Source: Aeoliella mucimassa (lineage in GTDB: Bacteria > Planctomycetota > Planctomycetia > Pirellulales > Lacipirellulaceae). Taken from it: a stretch of 64,000 bases of DNA. How positions within the stretch are numbered: the first letter of the stretch is position 1; every line of letters begins with the position of its first letter. The notes below the pieces were generated by a model. The model saw only the letters and a program-made list of their open reading frames with translations. It searched no databases and was not told the DNA's origin. This document shows positions 1 through 8,814 of this stretch, one piece after another. The stretch is from the NCBI RefSeq assembly GCF_007748035.1, contig NZ_CP036278.1:3348001-3412000 (forward strand), read 5' to 3'. A program made the position numbers and the translations under genes.

Positions 1-1049
1 CAGCTAGCACGCTCAGGCGCCCGCGCGGCGCAAGTGGTGCGTCGCTGCCAGATATTATTGAAATCGGACTCGGGATGCACCGACGAAGAGATCGCCGAGC
101 ATGTGGGCTGCACGACGCGCAACGTCCGAGCCGTCCGAAAGCGGTTCTGCGAAGAGGGCGTCCAGCGGGCGGTGTACGATGCGCCTCGCTCGGGCCGCCC
201 CCCAGAGTTCACCAAGCGGCAGCAGCAACAGGTAATCGCCCTGGCGTGCAGCGAGCCGCCCGAGGGACGGGCTCGCTGGACGCTGGAATTGTTGTGCGAG
301 CACGCGGTGAAGGAAGGCTTCGTCGATTCGCTCAGCGTGACGGAGGTCTCGCTGTGGCTCAAGGAACACGACCTGAAGCCGTGGCGAAAAAAACTTGGTG
401 CGTGCCCAAGCTGAACGACGAGTTCTGTGAGCGGATGGAGGACGTCCTCGAGCAGTACGAGAAGCCGCTCGACCCGAACGAGCCGGTCGTCTGCCTCGAC
501 GAGCAGCCCTATCAGAGGGTCGACGACGCGCGGCCGCCCGAGCCCGCGGCACCCGGCAAGATCGCGAAGCAGGACTACGAGTACCGCCGCTGCGGAACCT
601 GCAGCGTGTTCGTGGCGGTCGAGCCGAAGGCGGGCAAGCGATTCGTTCAGGCCAAGCGTCACCGCAAGCGAGCCGACTTCGCCCGGTTCGTCCGCGACCT
701 CTTGAAGCGCTATCCCGACGCAGAGCGGGTTCATCTGGTGATGGACAACCTCAACACGCACAACGAGAAGTCGTTGATCGAAACCTTTGGCGAGGAGGCG
801 GCTCGGCCAATGCTGGAGCGGATTGTGTGGCATTTTACCCCCAAGCATGCCAGTTGGCTCAACATGGCCGAGATCGAAATCTCGGCCATACAGCGACAAT
901 GCCTGGGACGTCGGTTGGCTTCGCTCGACAAGGTTCAAAGCGAACTCTCCCACTGTTCACGCGACCGCAATCGGAAGAAAATCAAAATCAATTGGACCTT
1001 CCATCGAAAAGACGCCAAACGCGTCTTCCCTGAACTCTATAGGAAATGA
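1..1049 (+). CDS. IS630-family transposase, 5' end outside the window, two frames joined by -1 frameshift
   Basis: This is a DDE transposase of the IS630 family. Frame 1 is open from the left edge and encodes the helix-turn-helix half, with IAEHVGCTTRNVRAVRKRF as recognition region, and stops at 414. The catalytic half continues in frame 3 to a TGA at 1047-1049 and carries the three expected acidic sites: VCLDEQ, LVMDNLNTH and ASWLNMAEIE. The two frames meet at a run of seven A (387-393). Read in the zero frame this is A AAA AAA, a classical -1 slippery heptamer, so a single fused protein is likely made by programmed frameshifting, as known for many IS630 elements. The left terminal repeat lies outside the window. 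The right end should lie shortly after the stop, probably at one of the TA dinucleotides at 1064-1068, but I cannot verify it without the other end. Confidence 0.85.
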   Translation, partial: ASTLRRPRGASGASLPDIIEIGLGMHRRRDRRACGLHDAQRPSRPKAVLRRGRPAGGVRCASLGPPPRVHQAAAATGNRPGVQRAARGTGSLDAGIVVRARGEGRLRRFAQRDGGLAVAQGTRPEAVAKKTWCVPKLNDEFCERMEDVLEQYEKPLDPNEPVVCLDEQPYQRVDDARPPEPAAPGKIAKQDYEYRRCGTCSVFVAVEPKAGKRFVQAKRHRKRADFARFVRDLLKRYPDAERVHLVMDNLNTHNEKSLIETFGEEAARPMLERIVWHFTPKHASWLNMAEIEISAIQRQCLGRRLASLDKVQSELSHCSRDRNRKKIKINWTFHRKDAKRVFPELYRK

Positions 1050-1065
1050 CTTCCGGGACGACGTA
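1..1065 (+). mobile_element. IS630-family insertion sequence, partial, right end provisional
   Basis: The element enters from the left edge of the window. Its transposase stops at 1049, and sequence that reads as LamG-type protein (TGVLNGKAVVQFDGND) begins at about 1070 in frame with the downstream PEP-CTERM gene. The border must therefore lie between these points. IS630 elements duplicate a TA; candidate TAs are at 1064-1065 and 1067-1068. The exact end is inferred, not seen. Confidence 0.55.
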
Positions 1066-1242
1066 CTAGCCACTGGTGTGCTGAATGGCAAAGCGGTCGT
1101 ACAGTTCGACGGCAACGACTCGCTCACTTCGAGCACCACGAACAGCCTTCCCTCTCCCGGCGCGGGCATCACCGTATTTGCAGTTGCCACCGGAGATGGC
1201 TCCGGCGATACCGCCGAGCGACTCGCCCAGATTGGTAACAGC

Positions 1243-1251
1243 AATGGCACT
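1243..1251 (+). repeat. IS4 target-site duplication, left copy
   Basis: AATGGCACT immediately precedes the left inverted repeat of the IS4 element and is repeated exactly at 2758-2766. The 9-bp length fits IS4-family transposition. Confidence 0.95.
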
Positions 1252-2637
1252 CTACGCCGTTAACCCTTTTCGTAGTACTGGTTTGATTTGCTTTGCTCGC
1301 AGGGCCTGTGTCTTGGTAGCAGTGAGCAGTTGTGGTACTCCTGGCGGTTTGGCTTGTTTTTTTCGTGGGTAGTTGCGGCTGGTTTTGTTTGCTCTCTTGT
1401 AGCTGTCGATGATGGCTTGGCGAAGCCTCTCGCACAGGCGTTCGTTTTTCTCCGTTGGATGCAGGTAATCACGCATCGTGCGGCGAAACGCCAACAGCAG
1501 CTTGGCGAAACTCAACTTTGCTGGTGTGATGCCTTGCTTCATCGCTTCGACCAACGCGAACAGCGACATCGCCCATAAGCCGAACAACGACCAGGTGATT
1601 TCGAGCTTGGCGTTCTCGGCTTCGCGAGAGAGGAGTTTTCGACGGTGAAAGGTCTGCTTGAGATGGCGATAGAATAGTTCGATGCCCCAGCGACGTGCAT
1701 ACAATGCAATCACCTGCTTGTCGCTCAATTCACGCCGAGAAAGGATATTGGTAACCAGGTAGACCGGCTGCTTGCCATCCGTAGCGACCACCAGTCGCAA
1801 CACGAGCGGTTCGTTGCCACGCTTCGATTCCCGATCGGGCCATAGATAGACCGTGCCGGTCCATTCCCGTACATAACCAAGCTGTTTCAGCAACCGCACA
1901 TTGGCTCCCACTCGCAGCAGGACGTGTCGGCCACTTTTGATAATCGCTTGCAGCCCTTCGTACCCCATGAATCCGCCATCGGCCGTTATCAAAGCCCCGG
2001 CTGGCAAGCTAGTGAGCATCTCCCGCAAGTGGACACGTTCGCTACTGTCACCAGGTCCGACCCGCCAGTCCCACGGCAATCCCGTACCGATGTGCCACAT
2101 CGTTGTGAGCCAGAGTTGAGGCGAGTTGACTTTCTTCGCATCTTTGGCCTGCCGTCTCTTGTAGCGACTGTTCTTTACCCGTCGTGCGTGACGAATCGTC
2201 GAATAGGCTTGTTCGTGCGAGCGGGTGCGAGGCAATTCAAGGCGACTACCATCGACCGCGAATACGAGGTATCCCGCGGTGAGCCAGCAATCGGTCAGCG
2301 TCGCTTGCATCCGTTGTTGCAGCACTGACTGCAACAACGCGGCGAGCGGCTTCGTCCAGCGACGAAGGATTTTTATGAAGGCTTGGTAGGAAGTGGCCAG
2401 TTGCTGTTGCTCTTTATCGAGGCAGAGTAGTATCTTACGCACAACGAAAAAACGCTCGGTGAGAGTCTGCTCGTCCGACCAGGCCCATAACAGCGCGGCT
2501 GCCATTAGTGACCGAGGAGTCCAACTGCAGTCGTTGCGGAAGCGGATCGTTCGCCAACAGATTCCCGCCAACAACCAACGCAAACATTGCCGAAGGCACA
2601 CGATATTCAGCCGCACTTGAGTGTCTCGATGTAACAT
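1252..2637 (-). CDS. IS4-family transposase
   Basis: The 461-residue protein carries the DDE triad of IS4 transposases: D129 in FAVDGSRLELP, D220 in LITADGGFMG and E320 in the YREK-type signature YARRWGIELFYRHLK. The tail is rich in lysine and arginine. The TAG stop codon is formed by the outermost three bases of the left inverted repeat (1252-1254), so coding sequence runs to the very tip of the element. The ATG lies 120 bp inside the other end, where promoter signals of the element would sit. Length and motifs are complete, so the gene is probably functional. Confidence 0.93.
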   Translation of the reverse strand: MLHRDTQVRLNIVCLRQCLRWLLAGICWRTIRFRNDCSWTPRSLMAAALLWAWSDEQTLTERFFVVRKILLCLDKEQQQLATSYQAFIKILRRWTKPLAALLQSVLQQRMQATLTDCWLTAGYLVFAVDGSRLELPRTRSHEQAYSTIRHARRVKNSRYKRRQAKDAKKVNSPQLWLTTMWHIGTGLPWDWRVGPGDSSERVHLREMLTSLPAGALITADGGFMGYEGLQAIIKSGRHVLLRVGANVRLLKQLGYVREWTGTVYLWPDRESKRGNEPLVLRLVVATDGKQPVYLVTNILSRRELSDKQVIALYARRWGIELFYRHLKQTFHRRKLLSREAENAKLEITWSLFGLWAMSLFALVEAMKQGITPAKLSFAKLLLAFRRTMRDYLHPTEKNERLCERLRQAIIDSYKRANKTSRNYPRKKQAKPPGVPQLLTATKTQALRAKQIKPVLRKGLTA

Positions 2638-2757
2638 GCCCGATTCCCTTCGGGTAAGTGATGGCCGCCCCTTCCTTGGTTCAACTGAAAGGATGGCCGA
2701 AATACGCTGTTACATCGAGACCTCTTTTTTAAGGCAAAGAAAGGGTTAACGGCGTAG
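1252..2757 (-). mobile_element. Complete IS4-family insertion sequence (1506 bp)
   Basis: Both ends are visible. The inverted repeats are an 18-bp perfect match: 1252-1269 reads CTACGCCGTTAACCCTTT and 2740-2757 is its reverse complement. The flanks carry a perfect 9-bp duplication. One transposase gene fills the element. The exact duplication and intact gene suggest a recent insertion. Confidence 0.95.
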
Positions 2758-2766
2758 AATGGCACT
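2758..2766 (+). repeat. IS4 target-site duplication, right copy
   Basis: Second copy of AATGGCACT directly after the right inverted repeat. It abuts the continuation of the interrupted PEP-CTERM gene at 2767. Confidence 0.95.
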
Positions 2767-5016
2767 GCTGGTGAAGTTGTGGGGCTCGATGTCTCGACCT
2801 CGGCGACCAGCACCAATAACGGTGGAGCCGGCTTCCGCTTTAACAATGGAGCTTCGCTCTACGATACCTCACTGGACGCCGAAAACTTCCACATCGTTGC
2901 CTGGCAGGTCGATCCCGGCCAGACGTACGCCGATGCAACGCTGTACGTCGATGGCACTCTGCCCGAGAACATCTTTAGCGGTAGCAGCAACTCCCCCACT
3001 GGCACCGCAAGCTTCACGGGGTCGAACCTGGAACTAATCCTCGGTACCGGGCGTTCCGGCGGCGGTGGCCTACTTACGACCGACATGTATAGCGGGCAAC
3101 TCGCCGAGCTGCTCGTGTTTAACGAACAGCTTGACATCGGCCAAATGAATCTGGTCGCCAATTATCTGAGTTCCGAATATAACCTGCCGTTCGCGTATCA
3201 GACGAATTTCGACATCTTTTCGGTCGATGGCTTGGCCTGGGTCGGCTCTACCGGATCGTTTGATAGCCATTGGAACTCTGGCGATGGCAATCGCGGACTG
3301 GCTGCGAACAATACGAATCCCTTCGCATCGGGCGATGCGAACTTGTACTTGGCAAACGATGGCTCCGCCCTCTTCGACGCAACCACCGACGCTTCGTTGG
3401 GTAACCGCATTAACTCCCTGCGAGTTGGTACCGCTGGTAGTGGACTGCTGGTGGCCGACACCGAAGGTTCGGGCGAGCTAATCGTGAATGACAATGTCAG
3501 TTTAATCATCGGTAGCGGCGCTGCACCAAGCACCAACGCAAGCACTGGAGATCTGACGATCGGCGAGGACGGTTTTGGTGGAACGGTTACTTGGAACAGC
3601 ACCGGAACCCTGAAAGTCGAAGGCAAATTCCGGATCGGCCAAGGCGGCACTGGTCTGCTGGTTCAGAACAGTGGTGTTGTCACAGCCGGTGACGTAGCAG
3701 GCAGCCTGAAGTTTGTCGCCATCGGCAATGGAGTAAACAGCTCAGGTACCTATCAACTCAACGAAGGTGAATTCCTCCCTGGCGGCGGCCCTAGCGGCTC
3801 ACAACTTCGGCACCTACGAGTCGGATACAATGGCGCAACCGGCCTGCTCGAAGTAGGCGATGGCATCGGCAGCAACAACTCTGCAGTGGTCGCTACGACC
3901 GACGACCTTTACATCGGCTACGACGGGGGTAATGGTACTCTTCGCCTACATTCCGACGCTTACGTACAACTTCAGGGCAACGAAGCCCCCGTTCTCATCG
4001 GAATTAACGCGAATAGCGTCGGGCACCTGATCCAGGAAGGCGGCTTGTTTGAAAGCGATGGACTGTTTGTCGTGGGGCAAGGGATCGATGCGGTCGGAAT
4101 CGTGGAAGTTACCGCTGGGCAAATGATTGCCGCGGGTGATGGAACTGCGACCCTCTCCATCGGCAGCAACGGCGGCCATGGCACTTTCCGAGTCTCCGGT
4201 AGTGGTCAAGTTACGAGCAACGACACCATGATTCTGGCCAATGGTTCGGCTGGCACCGTTGGGCGTTTGGAGATGATCGGCTCCAGCGCTTCGATCATCA
4301 CCGCTCGGCTTGAGAACGTTGCCCAAGGTGGCTCCGAAATCATGCGATGGGAAGCCGACACTAACGGTATTACTTCCCTGGTGGTAACCGGCACCACTTC
4401 CAGCAGCGACGTGCAACTTCAAGCCCTGAGTGAACTCTCCGGCAACACCGGCACCAACGGCCCAGGCACCCTGCATGGCGATGGCACCGCGCTCGAGCTC
4501 GATCTCTCGGCAATAACCGCTACGCAGCAGCTTATGCTAATCGACAACCAAACCACCGAGGCGATTGTTGGTTACTTTGAGAATGGCGAGACGGGTGAGC
4601 TATACGAAGAAGGAGAGCAACTTCAGAACACTGGATTCGTGGGGAGCGTTACCATCTCTTACCTCGGTGGCGACGGCAACGATGTGGTGTTGAGCTTGCT
4701 GGCAGGCGTGGCTGGCGACTACAACAACGATGGCATCGTGAACCTGGCCGACTACACCGTTTGGCGCGACCATTTCGGCGACTCGCCCGACTCGATCCCC
4801 AACCGGAGCATCGAGCTGTGGGACACGCCGATCGGCATGGCCGACTACCAGACCTGGAAGGCGAACTTTGGACAGACGCTGACCGCATCTTCCAACGCCT
4901 CCAACGTGCCCGAACCCTCGGGCGGTTGGTTGCTCGGTTTGACGATGGCAGTGCTCGGTTTGCGCAACTGCGGAAAGTGCAGCCGCTAACAACAGCAGTT
5001 GAACAACGCCTGACAG

Positions 5017-6594
5017 CTAGCTAACGTCGCTCCACGCGAGACCAAATCGCGCGAGGTACTTTCGCAACCGATCCGCGTCGTTCGGCTTCGCTTTCATTGC
5101 CCGCGATACCGCGAAAAGCTTCCGACCAGCGTCCGACTGCGATTTCGACTCCCTGCATACCCGAACCACTTCGGCCAGTCCTGCCCGATCGAATCGATCA
5201 AGCTTCTCCAAATCGATTAATCCTTCGAGCACCGCTTGGTCCACGAACTTCTCACGGGGCGCGCCCCATGAGTGACGCAGCCGTTCGATTTCTTCCTCCA
5301 CTAGCTCCACCGTGATTCGCCCTCCGGCCGCCAAAGTTGCCATGCGAGTAACGGCCGCATTCAGATCGCGAAAATTCGCCCGCCAGGCCGCTTCGCCCGA
5401 CTGAGCAAACGCCAGGAACTTCTCGCGGGCTTCTTTATTCATGCGGACGATCGAGCCAGTCGAGGCGGCGAACTGCTGTAGTTCGTAGTCGAGATTCGGT
5501 GGAATGTCTTCTCGGCGGTCAGCCAGCCCAGGCAGGACGAACGTCCACAAGTTGATGCGGGCGAGCAAGTCCTCGCGGAACCTTCCCTCAGCGACGTCTG
5601 CCAGCAGATCGCGATTCGTGCCAGCAATCAGCTGAAAGTCGCTTTGCTGCTCCTTGTCCGCTCCTACGGGAAAGAATCGTTTCTCTTCGATCGCCCGCAA
5701 GAGCATCGCTTGTTCGTCGAGCCCCAGTTCGCCGATTTCGTCCAAGAACAACATGCCGCTGCTCGCTAATCGCAACAATCCCTCGCGCGAGTTCGTCGCT
5801 CCAGTGAAGGCTCCCTTTGCGTGCCCAAACAACGTTGACATCGATTGATCGCCCCGCAAGGTTGCGCAATTCACTTCGACGAACGGGCCATGAAGTTGTC
5901 GCCGCTGCTTCTTGAGATCATAGATCCGCCGAGCAAGTTGACTCTTCCCCGCCCCCGTTGGGCCGGTGATCAACAATGGCGACTGACTGTGGATAGCTAC
6001 CTTCTCAATCCGTTCAATCAGCGCATTGAACGACGCATTCTTAGTATCGATGCCTGACTTAAGGAATGAGACGCCTTGCTGCTTTTCCAGGGCAAACCGA
6101 GCGGCCAATTGATCGTATCGCGAGAGATCGAGATCGATGAAGCGAATCGAGCCCGCTCCAACAGCCTTACGCTTAGGAGGGGAAGCCTGAAGCAACGTGC
6201 CTGGAACGTGACGCGACTCCGCTAGCAAGAACAGACAGATCTGCTGCACGTGACTGCCGGTCGTGATATTCAGCACGTACTCTTCTTCATCCGGCTGAAA
6301 CGGGTACGCACCGAAGAAGCCGTGCAGCTTGCCATACACCTCTTCGAGGTCCCAAGGATCACGAAACTCCAACTCGTGAAGGTTCACCTTGGTCTCGGGC
6401 GACACGCTGCCGATGTCGTCGGTCACGAGCTGCGCCATGGTGCGATAGTTCGGCTCGTAGAGCAACTCAAATCGGTCGATCAGGTAGTCTTCGTGCTGAC
6501 ATATCGCCACCGTAGGACGCCACCGCAGCCATCGGCTATCCTCTCGCCCCGCATCGAGCCGAGCCCCCAGTAATCCAAAAACGATCCGTTTCAT
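5017..6594 (-). CDS. rtcR: RtcR, sigma-54-dependent activator of the RNA-repair operon
   Basis: The 525-residue protein has the N-terminal RtcR domain (about 1-180, starting MKRIVFGLLGARLDAG), which in this family is a CARF-type ligand sensor. A sigma-54 AAA+ domain follows with Walker A GPTGAGKS (about 209-216), the sigma-54 contact loop GAFTGA (about 260) and Walker B LFLDEIGEL. The C-terminal tail holds a helix-turn-helix-like segment. RtcR proteins of enterobacteria switch on rtcBA in response to damaged tRNA ends. The gene is divergent from rsr, whose promoter has a sigma-54 signature, so the same control is expected here. The start is the ATG with the canonical MKRIVFG opening. The convergent PEP-CTERM pseudogene ends 27 bp from its stop. 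Confidence 0.95.
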   Translation of the reverse strand: MKRIVFGLLGARLDAGREDSRWLRWRPTVAICQHEDYLIDRFELLYEPNYRTMAQLVTDDIGSVSPETKVNLHELEFRDPWDLEEVYGKLHGFFGAYPFQPDEEEYVLNITTGSHVQQICLFLLAESRHVPGTLLQASPPKRKAVGAGSIRFIDLDLSRYDQLAARFALEKQQGVSFLKSGIDTKNASFNALIERIEKVAIHSQSPLLITGPTGAGKSQLARRIYDLKKQRRQLHGPFVEVNCATLRGDQSMSTLFGHAKGAFTGATNSREGLLRLASSGMLFLDEIGELGLDEQAMLLRAIEEKRFFPVGADKEQQSDFQLIAGTNRDLLADVAEGRFREDLLARINLWTFVLPGLADRREDIPPNLDYELQQFAASTGSIVRMNKEAREKFLAFAQSGEAAWRANFRDLNAAVTRMATLAAGGRITVELVEEEIERLRHSWGAPREKFVDQAVLEGLIDLEKLDRFDRAGLAEVVRVCRESKSQSDAGRKLFAVSRAMKAKPNDADRLRKYLARFGLAWSDVS

Positions 6595-6630
6595 TACACC
6601 TCCACTACCCGATACATTCCTCTAATATCA

Positions 6631-6644
6631 TATCCCACAGGATA
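6631..6644. promoter_or_regulatory. Short dyad in the rtcR-rsr intergenic region, possible RtcR site
   Basis: TATCC-CACA-GGATA is a perfect 5-bp dyad about 110 bp upstream of the sigma-54 promoter, a usual distance for an enhancer-binding activator. Only the symmetry and place support it; the RtcR recognition sequence is not known to me. Confidence 0.25.
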
Positions 6645-6754
6645 ACTACTGGTGGTTTCATTGGACAAGCTGGAAACAGCACAGATCACAAGAACACGTC
6701 TAACCCTTTACCCAGCAATCACTTACGACGTGTTCTGAAAATCGCAACCTCGTT

Positions 6755-6769
6755 TGGCACGCGACATGC
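6755..6769 (+). promoter_or_regulatory. Sigma-54 (-24/-12) promoter of the rsr-Y RNA-rtcBA operon
   Basis: TGGCACGCGACATGC has the invariant GG (6756-6757) and GC (6768-6769) exactly ten bases apart, matching TGGCACG-N4-TTGC except for one T. Transcription would begin near 6781, about 50 nt before the rsr ATG. The regulator next door is a sigma-54 activator, which makes the assignment coherent. Confidence 0.8.
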
Positions 6770-6831
6770 CTTCAGGCGTTTCGAAAAGACGGCATGCAAT
6801 CCTACTTGGCCCGACTGACGAGAGATTTCCC

Positions 6832-8409
6832 ATGGCTAACAAGAACCTATTCCAATCGATCCGCGGTACTTACACCGAAAAAACCAACACTCACAACAAA
6901 GCAGGCGGACAGGCTTATCGTCGGTCCGACAAGCAGGCACTCGGCCAACTGGCCACGACCGGCTGCTTGGGAGCGACCTTCTACGCTGGAGCGCAGGAGC
7001 AGCTCGATAAGGTGCTAAAACTCTCCGAAAAGGTCGAACCCGAATTCCTCGCCCGCTTGGCCGTATACGCCCGCACCGTGGGACACATGAAAGACATGCC
7101 AGCCCTATTGTGCGCAGTGCTATCGGTTCGCTCTCCAGGCTTACTGGCAGAAGTGTTCGATCGCGTGATCGACTCCCCAAAGATGATGCGCAACTTCGTA
7201 CAAATCATGCGGTCGGGTGTGGTTGGGCGTAAGAGCCTGGGCACTTTGCCAAAGCGGCTTGTGCTCGATTGGCTTGCCGCCCGAAGTGACGATCAGCTGT
7301 TCGTTGGTTCGGTCGGTGCCGATCCTTCGCTAGCCGACGTCTTGCGAATGGTCCACCCTAAACCACAAACCGCTTCGCGTGAGGCCCTTTACGGTTACCT
7401 TATCGGACGCGAGTACAGACGTGATGCATTGCCACAACTAGTGCAGCAATACGAGACCTTTAAGCGAAACACGAATCCCGGAAAGGTGATGCTTCCCGAG
7501 GTTCCTTTCCAAATGCTTACTTCGCTGCCACTTACTCCGAAGGACTGGAAGCAGATTGCCCGCCGGGCTTCCTGGCAGATGACACGGATGAACTTAAACA
7601 CATTCCTCCGTCATGGAGTACTTGAGGACCGCGAAATGGTGCACTTGATTGCGAATCGGCTCCGCAACCCACGATTGATCGAAAAGGCGCGAGTCTTTCC
7701 GTATCAACTCCTTGTGGCGTACTTGAACGTCAACCGCTCGGTTCCGATCGAGATCCAAGAAGCCTTGCAGGATGCTATGGAACTGGCGATTAAGAACGCC
7801 CCGCGCGTTGCCGGAAAAGTGCATGTGTGCCCCGACGTGTCGGGGTCGATGCACTCGCCGGTTACCGGATATCGCCAGGGTTCGTCGACCGCGGTGCGAT
7901 GCTTGGATGTTGCCGCCCTGGTGGCAGCAACCATTCTTCGCCAAAACCGCTCGGCGGAAGTGCTGCCCTTCAAGGAAGACATCGTGAACATTCGCATGAA
8001 TGGGCGCGATTCGGTGATGACAAATGCTGAGCGGATTGCCTCGGTTTCTCCAGGGGGAACCAACTGCAGTGCACCGCTACGCGAATTGAATCGCCGAAAA
8101 GCGAAGGGCGATTTGGTGATTTTCGTTTCCGACAATGAGTCGTGGATCGATTCGCCCGGATATGGACGTTTCGGTGGAAGCCGAACCGAAACCATGAAGC
8201 AATGGTCCTTGTTCAAGTCGCGAAACCGAAAAGCCCGTTTGATTTGCATTGACCTTCAACCGTCGGTCACCATGCAGGCAAACGAGCAAGCCGACATCGT
8301 GAACGTCGGTGGCTTCAGCGACCAGGTGTTCAAGCTCATCGCCGACGTGGCGAGCGGAAAACACTCGGTGGACCACTGGATTCAACAAATCGAGTCGATT
8401 CGACTGTAA
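6832..8409 (+). CDS. rsr: Rsr, bacterial Ro60 (TROVE-domain RNA-binding protein)
   Basis: The 525-residue protein is a Ro60 orthologue. Residues about 15-320 form the TROVE helical-repeat ring that binds misfolded or single-stranded RNA ends and Y RNA (FLARLAVYARTVGHMKDMP, MTRMNLNTFLRHG). Residues about 325-510 are a von Willebrand A domain with a complete MIDAS motif DVSGSM (D335). The start at 6832 (MANKNLFQSIRG) is chosen because it sits in a GAGAG context and matches the family start; the open frame extends 26 codons further but runs into the sigma-54 promoter. In Salmonella rsr, Y RNAs and rtcBA form one operon, and the same order is seen here. Rsr is expected to be tethered by the two Y RNAs encoded just downstream. 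Confidence 0.95.
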   Translation: MANKNLFQSIRGTYTEKTNTHNKAGGQAYRRSDKQALGQLATTGCLGATFYAGAQEQLDKVLKLSEKVEPEFLARLAVYARTVGHMKDMPALLCAVLSVRSPGLLAEVFDRVIDSPKMMRNFVQIMRSGVVGRKSLGTLPKRLVLDWLAARSDDQLFVGSVGADPSLADVLRMVHPKPQTASREALYGYLIGREYRRDALPQLVQQYETFKRNTNPGKVMLPEVPFQMLTSLPLTPKDWKQIARRASWQMTRMNLNTFLRHGVLEDREMVHLIANRLRNPRLIEKARVFPYQLLVAYLNVNRSVPIEIQEALQDAMELAIKNAPRVAGKVHVCPDVSGSMHSPVTGYRQGSSTAVRCLDVAALVAATILRQNRSAEVLPFKEDIVNIRMNGRDSVMTNAERIASVSPGGTNCSAPLRELNRRKAKGDLVIFVSDNESWIDSPGYGRFGGSRTETMKQWSLFKSRNRKARLICIDLQPSVTMQANEQADIVNVGGFSDQVFKLIADVASGKHSVDHWIQQIESIRL

Positions 8410-8425
8410 ACGACATGGCCGCTTC

Positions 8426-8454
8426 GGTGGCGGGAGCCTCCCGCTTCCGCCACC
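8426..8454 (+). other. Strong hairpin just after rsr
   Basis: GGTGGCGG at 8426-8433 pairs with CCGCCACC at 8447-8454, and an alternative inner pairing GCGGGAG/CTCCCGC also exists. There is no T-run, so it is more likely a stability or processing element than an intrinsic terminator; downstream genes belong to the same operon. Confidence 0.5.
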
Positions 8455-8578
8455 CACCCTTTCGCTCTAACCAACTTTGGCCGAATGCTGCTGGGACTAC
8501 ATTAACCCATGTAACATGTCTCAACAAAACCTTGTCGGCCTCTTTTAACTTCTAAGATCTAAGATCCCTTGACCGAAA

Positions 8579-8612
8579 TGAGTGATTTTGAGCCGTACCT
8601 CACAATCACTCA
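8579..8612 (+). other. Nested hairpin upstream of the first Y RNA
   Basis: TGAGTGATT (8579-8587) pairs perfectly with AATCACTCA (8604-8612), and inside the loop TGAG pairs with CTCA. It starts 58 bp before the first Y RNA stem. It could guide processing of the RNA from the operon transcript. Only the symmetry is seen. Confidence 0.4.
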
Positions 8613-8636
8613 AGAATCACCCTACGAAAAGAGACA

Positions 8637-8790
8637 ACGCAACGAATGCCGATGGAACTACATGGTTCCGAAACCCGTGGTCGTGGGTTCGAGTCCCACC
8701 GGCCCCACTCGCTAACGCAAAATGCGTACAATGGGGCCGTAGCTCAGTAGGTAGAGCACGTAAACGTTTCATCACTCCTTGTCGTTGCGT
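8637..8790 (+). ncRNA. YrlA-type Y RNA 1: permuted tRNA-like domain on a Ro-binding stem
   Basis: The order is a tRNA 3' half followed by a 5' half. T stem GTGGG/CCCAC encloses loop TTCGAGT (8683-8699). The acceptor strand CGGCCCC (8700-8706) pairs with GGGGCCG (8733-8739) across a 26-nt linker that itself holds a hairpin (ACGCA/TGCGT). The D arm is GCTC-AGTAGGTA-GAGC (8742-8757). The anticodon side is replaced by a long closing stem: GATGGAAC (8651-8658) with GTTTCATC (8766-8773, one G-U), an internal loop ATGCC versus ACTCCTTG, then ACGCAACGA (8637-8645) with TCGTTGCGT (8782-8790). YrlA RNAs of other bacteria have this permuted tRNA mimic fused to a Rsr-binding stem, and the position between rsr and rtcB is the same as in Salmonella. 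Exact ends are inferred from pairing. Confidence 0.85.
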
Positions 8791-8814
8791 CCTTAATCCA
8801 TACCAACATCACAG

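Larger units (their letters stand above)
1066..4989 (+). pseudogene. LamG / beta-repeat PEP-CTERM protein interrupted by IS4 and bordered by IS630
   Basis: Two pieces of one secreted-protein gene are visible: 1066-1251 and 2767-4989. The first encodes the start of a LamG-like fold (GKAVVQFDGNDSL). The second continues it (LFNEQLDIGQMNLVANYLSS), followed by at least six degenerate repeats of the type IG-x-G-x-G-x-hydrophobic-x-V (about 3600-4200), a dockerin-like calcium segment (GDYNNDGIVNLADYTVWRD) and a C-terminal VPEPSGGWLLG anchor with a basic tail, the exosortase sorting signal. Removing the IS4 element with one copy of its 9-bp duplication joins the two pieces exactly in frame (codon 1249-1251 to 2767). 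The 5' part, including the signal peptide, is missing and was probably separated by the IS630 element. The 3' piece has GTG at 2776 and 2779 but no signal peptide, so an exported product is unlikely. Confidence 0.8.
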
